A stretch of 64,000 bases of DNA from Alteromonas sp. KC3 (lineage in GTDB: Bacteria; Pseudomonadota; Gammaproteobacteria; Enterobacterales; Alteromonadaceae), in assembly GCF_016756315.1 (NCBI RefSeq), contig NZ_AP024235.1, positions 496,001 to 560,000 on the forward strand, given 5' to 3'. A program made the position numbers and the translations under genes. The notes beneath the pieces were generated by a model. That model saw only the letters and a program-made list of their open reading frames with translations. It did no database searches and had not been told where the DNA came from. Positions 55,434-62,869 of the stretch are shown here, one piece after another. Numbering within the stretch: position 1 is the stretch's first letter; every line of letters begins with the position of its first letter.

Positions 55434-55829
55434 TTAAACCGCAATTATTAATGTTAAACAGACAATAATTAGCCAACCGTAAATACTAAAGTACTTGAGC
55501 ATATCAGATTGCAACATAGGCAAGTAGTTTTGACTGAACTCTGCTGCTACACGTGGAAACATAGCAATACCGAAGCCAATGCTTGGAAACAAAAAGAAAA
55601 ACATAAAGCGGGGATCGCGAATAGTCGAAACTGGTTCATAGAAGGAATAAATGCCTGATTTACCCAAAACTAAAATCATTCCCAAATAAAGCGCAAATAA
55701 TAAAGAGGCTATTTTTTCAGCCCTCCCCCAAATCTTGGGGTCGTCAAAAGTGCCATATTCGTTGAAATGACGCACAGCAAAAAAAGACGGAATAGAAATT
55801 AAAACAACTGTTGAGATTAACGTTTCCAT
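55434..55829 (-). CDS. Cassette membrane protein, 131 aa (copy 2 of duplicate)
   Basis: Encodes the same protein as the gene at 46386 (METLISTVV onward), differing by one silent base near the start. The cassette neighbours differ on both sides, so the whole cassette was copied, most simply by excision and reinsertion or by segment duplication. Confidence 0.68.
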   Translation of the reverse strand: METLISTVVLISIPSFFAVRHFNEYGTFDDPKIWGRAEKIASLLFALYLGMILVLGKSGIYSFYEPVSTIRDPRFMFFFLFPSIGFGIAMFPRVAAEFSQNYLPMLQSDMLKYFSIYGWLIIVCLTLIIAV

Positions 55830-55835
55830 ATTTGC

Positions 55836-55949
55836 AGCTAACACCCAAATAAGGGGCAGTAACACGTGGGCTAAAATCCGAGCGAAGCGACAGAGCCCAC
55901 GTGTTACTGTCCCAGGGAGCTTGCGACCGACTTAATGTGATTGTTAAGT
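55836..55949 (-). other. attC site of second duplicated cassette (copy 1)
   Basis: AGCTAAC and GTTAAGT cores; identical to the site at 61630. Confidence 0.88.
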
Positions 55950-56288
55950 TTTATCTACAGCGATAAATTGTTGAATTGACACTTTGTCTAAAGTTGGCAT
56001 GTCTGATACAGAAACGGCAAGCTCATTTGAAAATAGATATAGCTCTTTATTCTTTGCTTTATCAATTAACTGTTTAAACTCTTCAGCAGACCTTAGAAGA
56101 TGCCAACTGTTCTCGAATCTAACATATTCCCCTTCACGTTTATCCAAGCTATAAACGGTCCTTTTGCAGCCTTCAACAATTTCAACATTTACCCATTTTT
56201 CATTTTCTTCTCTTACAGAACAAACCCAAAGTAAAGTTGAGACAGATACTCGATCTCTTGAGTCTTTCGAAGGCTTATGAATATTCAT
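55944..56288 (-). CDS. Cassette hypothetical protein, 114 aa (copy 1 of duplicate)
   Basis: A soluble, basic N-terminus (MNIHKPSKDSRDRVSVSTLLW), beta-rich centre (KWVNVEIVEGCKRTVYSLDKREGEYVRF) and helix (SAEEFKQLIDKAKNKEL). AAGGACAGCTC before ATG. Gene and attC are identical to those at 61738. No family recognised. Confidence 0.68.
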   Translation of the reverse strand: MNIHKPSKDSRDRVSVSTLLWVCSVREENEKWVNVEIVEGCKRTVYSLDKREGEYVRFENSWHLLRSAEEFKQLIDKAKNKELYLFSNELAVSVSDMPTLDKVSIQQFIAVDKT

Positions 56289-56302
56289 GAGCTGTCCTTA
56301 AA

Positions 56303-56416
56303 ACTTAACACCCACATAAGGGGCAGTAATACGTGGGCTAAAATAGGAGCGAAGCGACAGAGCCCACGTGTTACTGTCCCAGGGAGCTTGCGACCGACTT
56401 AATGTGATTGTTATGC
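56303..56416 (-). other. attC site
   Basis: ACTTAAC and GTTATGC cores; similar to the sites at 48429 and 55836. Confidence 0.88.
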
Positions 56417-56902
56417 GCTGCTAACCAACTTTTGCATTGCCAACAAAGAAATTTTTTCATTCTCTAAATCTGATTCCATTCTAATAGTCAATCGCACACA
56501 GTTAGCGAGGGATTGTTTAGAAAGCTTGATATCTTTGCCAATATCATCGTGGTCGAGAAGTTCATATGCAAGGCCTTGAGACTTACGCTGTTCAGACAAG
56601 ACTGCCAAACACTGCTGTATTCTGCTGCTCTCGTTCGGATAAGTGTCAGCCAGAAAAGGATGTTGCTTTATCAATTCTTGCTTTTGGCCTAAGGTCATTA
56701 TCAATTTGCTAGCAACAGCAACCTTTTTTTCTTCAGCAATTATTAATTCAACTTTTCTTAGCGTAGCTTTTTCTATTTCCGACTTTTCGAATGAGCTTTT
56801 GGCTATTTTGTTAGCTTTAACAGATTGCCATGCTGCAAACACGGCTGTAAGTAGAGCGAAACCGGCTATCCCTTCTGAAAGAAACTTCTCAAACAACTCC
56901 AA
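56411..56902 (-). CDS. Cassette membrane-anchored coiled-coil protein, 163 aa
   Basis: One N-terminal helix (GIAGFALLTAVFAAWQSV), then long charged helices (IAKSSFEKSEIEKATLRKVELIIAEEKKV, ISLLAMQKLVSSA). The start is TTG about 10 nt after AAAGGAG. IS-B copy 2 lies 25 nt upstream of the start, between this gene and its neighbour. Unknown. Confidence 0.66.
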   Translation of the reverse strand: MELFEKFLSEGIAGFALLTAVFAAWQSVKANKIAKSSFEKSEIEKATLRKVELIIAEEKKVAVASKLIMTLGQKQELIKQHPFLADTYPNESSRIQQCLAVLSEQRKSQGLAYELLDHDDIGKDIKLSKQSLANCVRLTIRMESDLENEKISLLAMQKLVSSA

Positions 56903-57034
56903 TGTTCAAATTCTCCTTTAGTGCATAGACACAATGACTCCCTGTGAAATGCTAGCCTCCGCATTCTCGTGGGTTAACTTTTCAGCCAGAGCCATAATTA
57001 GTTTGTTCAATACTAAATCAATTTGGAGGCTAGC

Positions 57035-58189
57035 ATGAACAAACATAGCATGATTTTTATCGGATTGGATACGCATAAAGAGTTTCACGAAGTTGCTTAT
57101 TGTGAAGAACAGCGTGGCGCGTCGCCCGTTCATTATGGTCGTATTCCCTCCTCTAAGGTCTGTGTCAAAAAGCTTATTCGCCAGTTTGAATCTAAATATC
57201 CTGGTGCAACACTTCACGTTGTTTATGAGGCTGGCCCTTGTGGCTATTGGATTTATCGTCTGATAACGAGCTTGGGACACTGTTGCTATGTTGTGGCACC
57301 GTCTCTTATCCCGAAAAAGCCAGGAGAGCGAATTAAAACCGACCGACGAGATGCGCTTAAGCTCGTTAGGTCACTAAAGTCTGAAGACCTTACACCCATC
57401 TATGTGCCCGAGCCGGAAGATGAAGCTGTGCGGGATTTATCTCGAGCTCGAGAAGCAGCAATGAAGGATTTAAAAGAAGCGAAGTACCAGCTTAAAGCTT
57501 TACTATTGCGAAACAACATACGCTATGAAGGTACGGCCAACTGGTCGAAGAAACACCTTCGCTGGCTCACGGAATTGATATTGCCTCACCCGGCCCAGCA
57601 AATTGTCTTACAAGAACAATTGCAAACCATAGAAGAGCGTATCCGGCGACTGGAAAGGCTCGACAATGAGTTAACCCACCATGTACACCAATGGCGTTAT
57701 TATCCGGTAGTGAAAGCCGTTCAGGCGATGCGAGGTGTTCGATTGCTCGTTGCTGTTGGAGTGGTGGCAGAGCTTGGTGATTTACAGCGTTTTGACCATC
57801 CAAGAAAACTCATGGCGTATTTAGGTTTAGTCCCCAGCGAACAATCATCAGGCGGAAAGCGACACTTAGGAGCCATTACAAAAGCAGGAAATGGCCGAGC
57901 ACGGCGTTTACTGATTGAGGGGGCGCACAGCTACCGTTATCCGGCTAACGTCTCTACTGAATTACAGTTAAGGCAGGAAGGCTTACCTAAAGACATCGTC
58001 GATATCGCTTGGAAAGCACAGCTTCGCTTGTGCAAACGCTATCAGCGCATGAGTAAAAAGGGTAAACACTACAATTTAATCGTTACCGCGATTGCCAGAG
58101 AAATGGCTGCTTATATTTGGGCTATTGCAAAGGAAGTGGTACTTACGCCGGTTAATCCAAAACTAAGATTGAGCCGAGTACCTGCATGA
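57035..58189 (+). CDS. IS110-family transposase (IS-B copy 2)
   Basis: Same 384-aa protein as at 52476, with D12, E65, D103, D106 and the SSGGK serine motif intact. It can be expected to act on all IS-B copies. Confidence 0.95.
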   Translation: MNKHSMIFIGLDTHKEFHEVAYCEEQRGASPVHYGRIPSSKVCVKKLIRQFESKYPGATLHVVYEAGPCGYWIYRLITSLGHCCYVVAPSLIPKKPGERIKTDRRDALKLVRSLKSEDLTPIYVPEPEDEAVRDLSRAREAAMKDLKEAKYQLKALLLRNNIRYEGTANWSKKHLRWLTELILPHPAQQIVLQEQLQTIEERIRRLERLDNELTHHVHQWRYYPVVKAVQAMRGVRLLVAVGVVAELGDLQRFDHPRKLMAYLGLVPSEQSSGGKRHLGAITKAGNGRARRLLIEGAHSYRYPANVSTELQLRQEGLPKDIVDIAWKAQLRLCKRYQRMSKKGKHYNLIVTAIAREMAAYIWAIAKEVVLTPVNPKLRLSRVPA

Positions 58190-58508
58190 TAAACGAGTTT
58201 GAGCTAACGCATTTGGATCAGGCCGCGGGATGTGGCACAACCTACGAGGGCGTTATGATGGCGATAACTTAACGGTTATTGATCCACGAGCATAGACTGA
58301 TGAGAAGGTGACCACGGCGGAGTGAGTAAGGTAGGCGCTGTTCATTATAATTAATGAATAACCCACGAATACCAGCATGATAACCGACGACATTACTGCC
58401 TCATCCGGTGCGTTAGCTCATTTATTTTGAGTAATAAAGAATACTAATTATGGGCTGAAAGAGTGTCAGGGAAGCGCTCGTTCAGGGTTGACAAAGGGAG
58501 TCATACCA
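58190..58508 (+). ncRNA. Candidate bridge RNA region of IS-B (copy 2)
   Basis: Same sequence as 53631-53949. The target-like GGGCGTTATG lies at 58248-58257 and matches this copy's own site for all 10 nt (CATAACGCCC on the top strand). Confidence 0.5.
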
Positions 58509-58613
58509 ACGCCCAACTAAGGGGCGATAACACATGGGCTAAAATTAGGAACGAAGTGACGCAGCCCATGTGTTAGCGTCCCAGCGAGCGAAGCGAGTGC
58601 CTTGAGTGGTTTG
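58509..58613 (-). other. attC fragment with an IS at each end
   Basis: 105 bp between IS-B copy 2 and IS-A copy 2: ACGCCCAACTAAGGGGCGATAAC to GAGTGGTTTG. The inner arms ACATGGGCT/AGCCCATGT are intact. Both core ends are interrupted, one by each element. Confidence 0.9.
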
Positions 58614-58696
58614 ATACTTATTGAGCCTTCTCCCCAGCTTATCCAATTTTATTGGCTAAGCTGGAAGGCGACCAAACCCAAAATGGAGAAGACTCA

Positions 58697-59743
58697 ATGC
58701 AATTCTATACTAACTTACATCCTTTTTACTGCGGAATCGATCTTCATGCACGAATGCTTTATGTGTGCATCCTAGATGAACGCGGCGAGATACTGGTTCA
58801 TAAGAAGATAAAAGATTCTCCCGAGCAGCTTTTAAACCTTCTTTCACCCTACATCGGGAATATTGTGGTGGGCGCAGAATGTATGCACTGCTGGTACTGG
58901 CTTAGTGATTTTTGTGAACATCATAATATTGATTTTATCCTTGGCCACGCTCTCTACATGAAAGCTATTCATGGCGGTAAGACGAAGAACGATAAAATTG
59001 ATGCGTACAAGATTGCCAAGTTAATACGAGGTGGTAATTTTCCTTTGGCTTATGTTTATCCAAAGGAAAAACGTGCTATTCGAGATTTATTGCGTAGACG
59101 AACGCACGCCATGCGCCATAGTGCCGAGTTGAAAGCATTCATAAAGAATGCGTTGTCACAATACAACCTGCCAGTACCTGAAAAGTCAGACCTAAGCTAC
59201 ACCACCGGTCGCGATGCAATGCGTGGACACTTCCCTAATCCACAGGTTCAACGCAGTATTGATATGAATCTACGATTGATAGAAGTTTACGACCATGAAG
59301 TCAGCAGTATTGAATGTTATGTAGAAAAGCTCACTAAGCATGATAATGGTAGAGACTACTATCTGCTGCGTTCATTGCCTGGTGTCGGGCGAGTATTGGC
59401 CCTTACCATTCTTTATGAGATTGGCACTATTAAGCGCTTTGACAGTGTTCAGAAGTTTGCGTCTTATTCTCGGCTAGTCAAATGCAAAGCGGAATCAGCC
59501 GGTAAAGCCTACGGTACACAGGGTAATAAAATTGGTAATGCGCACCTTAAATGGGCGTTCTCTGAAGCCGCAGTGCTGTTTTTGAAGGGTAATCCTCCGG
59601 CGCAAGCTTATCTCGCAAAATTACAGAAGCGCATGAGCAAAGCTAAAGCGCTCTCTGCATTGGCACATAAACTTGGTCGTTGTATGTACTTTATGTTGAA
59701 GAATCAAACGGTGTTTGACAGTGAGCGCTTTTTAGCGGGGTAA
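58697..59743 (+). CDS. IS110-family transposase (IS-A copy 2)
   Basis: Same 348-aa protein as at 50211, with the DEDD residues and Ser267 intact. Confidence 0.95.
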   Translation: MQFYTNLHPFYCGIDLHARMLYVCILDERGEILVHKKIKDSPEQLLNLLSPYIGNIVVGAECMHCWYWLSDFCEHHNIDFILGHALYMKAIHGGKTKNDKIDAYKIAKLIRGGNFPLAYVYPKEKRAIRDLLRRRTHAMRHSAELKAFIKNALSQYNLPVPEKSDLSYTTGRDAMRGHFPNPQVQRSIDMNLRLIEVYDHEVSSIECYVEKLTKHDNGRDYYLLRSLPGVGRVLALTILYEIGTIKRFDSVQKFASYSRLVKCKAESAGKAYGTQGNKIGNAHLKWAFSEAAVLFLKGNPPAQAYLAKLQKRMSKAKALSALAHKLGRCMYFMLKNQTVFDSERFLAG

Positions 59744-60208
59744 GTCGCACAGACGGATGAGCTGACCGCCTAACTGGTCGAATGGCGAGTATTGTGTTCA
59801 TGATGATTTAGGGAAAAGAGCCTGTTCAACATGAACTATACCAGTGTCCACAGCCACTACGCTTTGATTAGACATCCGTCTGTTGCGCATCAACACTCTG
59901 TGCTAAATCGCTTGCGCCTGAACTGAGCCTGCCCCTAACTGGCGACATAAATCAGCCACTACGTTTGAATAGTGCCAGCATCAGGTTAACCGATGAATGT
60001 CTAGTGCCCCTGTACTCGTAATGGATTCCATGGTAACAGGCAGCGATGAGATCGCACTAAGAGAGCCTCTATATGTGTTTGCCGCAGGCGATGCCTTACG
60101 GCAACAATGACAGATGAAGCTAGGAGATTTAGCCCAGAGATTTGGACTGGCTGCTAACGCAGCCAGAGAAATACTATTATCTATTGACGGGAGTTGGGCT
60201 CATATGTG
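59744..60208 (+). ncRNA. Candidate bridge RNA region of IS-A (copy 2)
   Basis: Same sequence as 51258-51722. The GCCTAACT loop lies at 59768-59775 and the terminal 8-bp hairpin at 60147-60166. No gene is present in these 465 bp. Confidence 0.5.
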
Positions 60209-60514
60209 TTATGTGCGTACATTTTCATTTCGCCTTTCCGTTTTACTGAGATGTCGTAATCTAGCACCCAAAATTGAGCCATAAATTACAAGAGCAACAG
60301 ATAAACTTACCCCTAGTGTAATTGATTGGCTAGTGGAAGAATTAAGCGAACCTATTAGTGCTAAGCCAACCAAAGACGCAAGAATTAACCCTAAGCTCTC
60401 GTAAAGCCAAAAAACTCCGGTGGATTTTCTTTTCATAACAAAAAGTAAAGGAAAAGCTATAAGTGTGACAGCCAAAATGGGAAACAAGAAAATAAATAAA
60501 ATCCCTGTAAGCAT
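60209..60514 (-). CDS. Cassette membrane protein, 101 aa
   Basis: Three helices (LFIFLFPILAVTLIAFPLLFVM, YESLGLILASLVGLALIG, ITLGVSLSVALVIYGSILG) and a basic tail. The stop TAA lies exactly in the attC bases right of IS-A. AAAGGAATATAA before ATG. Unknown. Confidence 0.66.
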   Translation of the reverse strand: MLTGILFIFLFPILAVTLIAFPLLFVMKRKSTGVFWLYESLGLILASLVGLALIGSLNSSTSQSITLGVSLSVALVIYGSILGARLRHLSKTERRNENVRT

Positions 60515-60530
60515 TTATATTCCTTTAAGC

Positions 60531-60638
60531 ACATAACTTCCAAATATGGGGCGCAAACACGTGTGCAATAATGGCGTAGCCGCGCACGTGTTTGCGTCCC
60601 AGCGAGCGTTAGCGAGTGCCATAATTTGTTTGTTAGGT
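60531..60638 (-). other. attC site
   Basis: ACATAAC and GTTAGGT cores; CAAACACGTGTGC and GCGCACGTGTTTG arms, slightly off the common type. Confidence 0.87.
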
Positions 60639-60998
60639 TTCATCTCCGCCTTTTAGATTTATATGGAACTTACCCTTAAAAAGATAATAAATTGAAGGCA
60701 AGCCAAAAAACACAAAGAAACCAATAGGACCCGACAATGATTCTGAAGCTGAATAGCTTTGATACAAGTATATTGCAGAAAGTACTAGCAACATTGTTGC
60801 AATTGCATAATTGAGTATTCTAACCAGTCTTCCGCGCCATTCAGGTTCCCAAATTTTTAACATAATGATTGGGAATACTATCCAAACCAAAACACCAGCA
60901 ATCCAAGCTGTCCACTCTTGGCCTGTGATGAAATAAAACAGCCAATACAACGGGAAAAACAAAACAACAGCCAAAATTGCGATTACAAGTAATCTCAC
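60633..60998 (-). CDS. Cassette membrane protein, 121 aa
   Basis: Four helices (LLVIAILAVVLFFPLYWLFYFI, WIAGVLVWIVFPIIML, YAIATMLLVLSAIYL, PIGFFVFFGLPSIYYLF). The likely start is the GTG at 60998, just inside the cassette; the longer frame reads back through the attC. Stop from attC. Unknown. Confidence 0.62.
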   Translation of the reverse strand: MRLLVIAILAVVLFFPLYWLFYFITGQEWTAWIAGVLVWIVFPIIMLKIWEPEWRGRLVRILNYAIATMLLVLSAIYLYQSYSASESLSGPIGFFVFFGLPSIYYLFKGKFHINLKGGDET

Positions 60999-61004
60999 AA
61001 TGAA

Positions 61005-61119
61005 ACCTAACACCCCGCTTAGGGGCAATAACACGTGGGCTAAAATTTGGAGCGAAGCGACTGAGCCCACGTGTTATTGTCCCAGGGAGCTTGCGACCGA
61101 CTACAGCGGTTTGTTAGCC
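61005..61119 (-). other. attC site
   Basis: ACCTAAC and GTTAGCC cores; AATAACACGTGGGCT/AGCCCACGTGTTATT arms. Confidence 0.88.
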
Positions 61120-61625
61120 ACAGACACTTCATTCAATACATCCTTGATGATCCTTTTAGATCTCATCAATGAAAACGGATAAGGTCGATAACTGATGCAG
61201 AATAATAAAACACAATTCTCTGAATATATAACATAAAAGTCGTCGTTCACATAATGCCCAAGTTTTGTATATTGAGCAGCGGTAAATTGCTTGTTGTCAT
61301 AATGAGTTATGAAATCTAGCTTCTTAAGATATTTTTTTAAGGCTTCACGAAATTCATCCGATTTTAAAACAACCGCATGCGTTCCACGAAACTGCAACTT
61401 AAACGTTAAAAAACCAAATATCGTTGAGAAAACAAGGATTGCCACAGCAAACCATGCGTTTTTTGCTGTTGGGAAAGTAAACTCAAAAAAAGCGATAGCT
61501 ATAATGAGGAAAATGACACCGTGAAATGCAGCGTTAGGTAAAAGGTCTGCATAACGACTTAAAGAGGAACCTTCCGTAGCCAAATTATTAGTTCGTTTAG
61601 TTTGAGAAATCTTAGGCTTTTTCAT
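61101..61625 (-). CDS. Cassette membrane protein, 174 aa
   Basis: A basic N-terminus (MKKPKISQTKRTNN), two helices (AAFHGVIFLIIAIAFFEFTF, WFAVAILVFSTIFGFLTF), then a soluble domain with YLKKLDFITHYDNKQF and YVIYSENCVLLFCISY. The last residues (VSVANKPL) run into the attC, where the stop lies. Unknown. Confidence 0.66.
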   Translation of the reverse strand: MKKPKISQTKRTNNLATEGSSLSRYADLLPNAAFHGVIFLIIAIAFFEFTFPTAKNAWFAVAILVFSTIFGFLTFKLQFRGTHAVVLKSDEFREALKKYLKKLDFITHYDNKQFTAAQYTKLGHYVNDDFYVIYSENCVLLFCISYRPYPFSLMRSKRIIKDVLNEVSVANKPL

Positions 61626-61629
61626 AAGT

Positions 61630-61743
61630 GGCTAACACCCAAATAAGGGGCAGTAACACGTGGGCTAAAATCCGAGCGAAGCGACAGAGCCCACGTGTTA
61701 CTGTCCCAGGGAGCTTGCGACCGACTTAATGTGATTGTTAAGT
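61630..61743 (-). other. attC site of second duplicated cassette (copy 2)
   Basis: Same sequence as the site at 55836, apart from the leftmost core base, which belongs to the neighbour. Confidence 0.88.
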
Positions 61744-62082
61744 TTTATCTACAGCGATAAATTGTTGAATTGACACTTTGTCTAAAGTTGGCATGTCTGA
61801 TACAGAAACGGCAAGCTCATTTGAAAATAGATATAGCTCTTTATTCTTTGCTTTATCAATTAACTGTTTAAACTCTTCAGCAGACCTTAGAAGATGCCAA
61901 CTGTTCTCGAATCTAACATATTCCCCTTCACGTTTATCCAAGCTATAAACGGTCCTTTTGCAGCCTTCAACAATTTCAACATTTACCCATTTTTCATTTT
62001 CTTCTCTTACAGAACAAACCCAAAGTAAAGTTGAGACAGATACTCGATCTCTTGAGTCTTTCGAAGGCTTATGAATATTCAT
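61738..62082 (-). CDS. Cassette hypothetical protein, 114 aa (copy 2 of duplicate)
   Basis: Identical protein and DNA to the gene at 55944, including leader and attC, but with different neighbours on both sides. No family recognised. Confidence 0.68.
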   Translation of the reverse strand: MNIHKPSKDSRDRVSVSTLLWVCSVREENEKWVNVEIVEGCKRTVYSLDKREGEYVRFENSWHLLRSAEEFKQLIDKAKNKELYLFSNELAVSVSDMPTLDKVSIQQFIAVDKT

Positions 62083-62096
62083 GAGCTGTCCTTAAA

Positions 62097-62212
62097 ACTT
62101 AACGCCCAACTTAGGGGCAATAACACGTAGGCTAGAATTGGAGCGAAGCGACTGAGCCTACGTGTTATTGTCCCAGTGAGCGCCAGCGAGCGGCTACAGT
62201 TGTTTGTTATGT
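62097..62212 (-). other. attC site
   Basis: ACTTAAC and GTTATGT cores; AACACGTAGGCT/AGCCTACGTGTT arms. Confidence 0.88.
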
Positions 62213-62213
62213 T

Positions 62214-62513
62214 TTACACGCCGCCATTTACAGCCACCCAATACATTAAACCAATAAACGTGGAAAGTGTTAATGCCAATAATAGGCTTGCAGTCGCTTG
62301 TAGACGACTGTGCCCTTTAATAAACGCAATAACTCCAATTACTACTGCAATTATAGATATTGGGAATGCTAATAAAGCAATGTAAAACGGCAACTCATGC
62401 AAAATATTTTGACCATTAGGTGCGGCAAGTTCCCACGATACAAAAGTGAAAGTAATTCCAATTACCCACCCAGCTAAGGAAGTTTTGAGTGCCACTCGGC
62501 CCAAATTTCTCAT
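62214..62513 (-). CDS. Cassette membrane protein, 99 aa
   Basis: Three helices (TSLAGWVIGITFTFVSWEL, LPFYIALLAFPISIIAVVIGVIAF, ATASLLLALTLSTFIGLMYWVAV). A DUF4190-like arrangement is possible (IAVVIGVIAFIKGHSRLQATASLLL), but this is not firm. No clear ribosome site; starts close to the attC core. Confidence 0.62.
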   Translation of the reverse strand: MRNLGRVALKTSLAGWVIGITFTFVSWELAAPNGQNILHELPFYIALLAFPISIIAVVIGVIAFIKGHSRLQATASLLLALTLSTFIGLMYWVAVNGGV

Positions 62514-62527
62514 TTAGTTATCACGAA

Positions 62528-62636
62528 ACATAACTTTTAAATAAGGGGCGATAACGCGTAGGGCATAATAGCGAAGCGGCCCTGCGTGTTAGCGTCCCAG
62601 TGGGCTTTAGCCCACGACTTAATTTTTTTGTTATAC
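62528..62636 (-). other. attC site of gene-less cassette family (copy e)
   Basis: ACATAAC and GTTATAC cores; here the variable block is GTGGGCTTTAGCCCACGAC instead of the CCTGC/GCAGG one. Confidence 0.87.
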
Positions 62637-62869
62637 ACAAACCGTATGTTAACTGCCAGCATGTTGAAGAAAATAGGGTAAAAGTACTGAATAAAACAAC
62701 CAACGTTTTTAGCTTTTACTTGCTGCCAAAGAAGAGAGCTGCTTGAGTTGAAAAGCGGTGCTTTCAAGCTTCCTTCGATGCTGACCGAAAACCAAAACGA
62801 ACCTCCAAAGCCGTTGTAAAAAAGTAATGAACTTCGGCCTGACTTTTACTAAAGAATGGGTGGTGTATA
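62637..62869 (-). repeat. Gene-less cassette family, copy e
   Basis: Same body as copies a-d, ending GGGTGGTGTATA at the IS-B copy 3 junction. The attC differs from those of a-d more than the body does. Confidence 0.7.

Larger units (their letters stand above)
56928..58508 (+). mobile_element. IS-B copy 2
   Basis: 1,581 bp, same sequence and ends as copy 1. The left flank is GTGCATA and the right ACGCCCAAC, so the restored site is GTGCATA|ACGCCCAAC with no duplication. It abuts the attC fragment that also carries IS-A copy 2. Confidence 0.92.
58614..60208 (+). mobile_element. IS-A copy 2
   Basis: 1,595 bp, same as copy 1. Left flank GGTTTG, right flank TTATGTG, so the restored site is GGTTTG|TTATGTG. 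That the right half differs from copy 1 (TTAGGTG) shows tolerance in target sequence. Confidence 0.92.

Noticed and set aside
42945..62636. Regularly spaced repeats as a CRISPR array
   Set aside because: The repeats are 80-117-bp imperfect palindromes with core heptamers and genes between them, i.e. attC sites; no cas genes.
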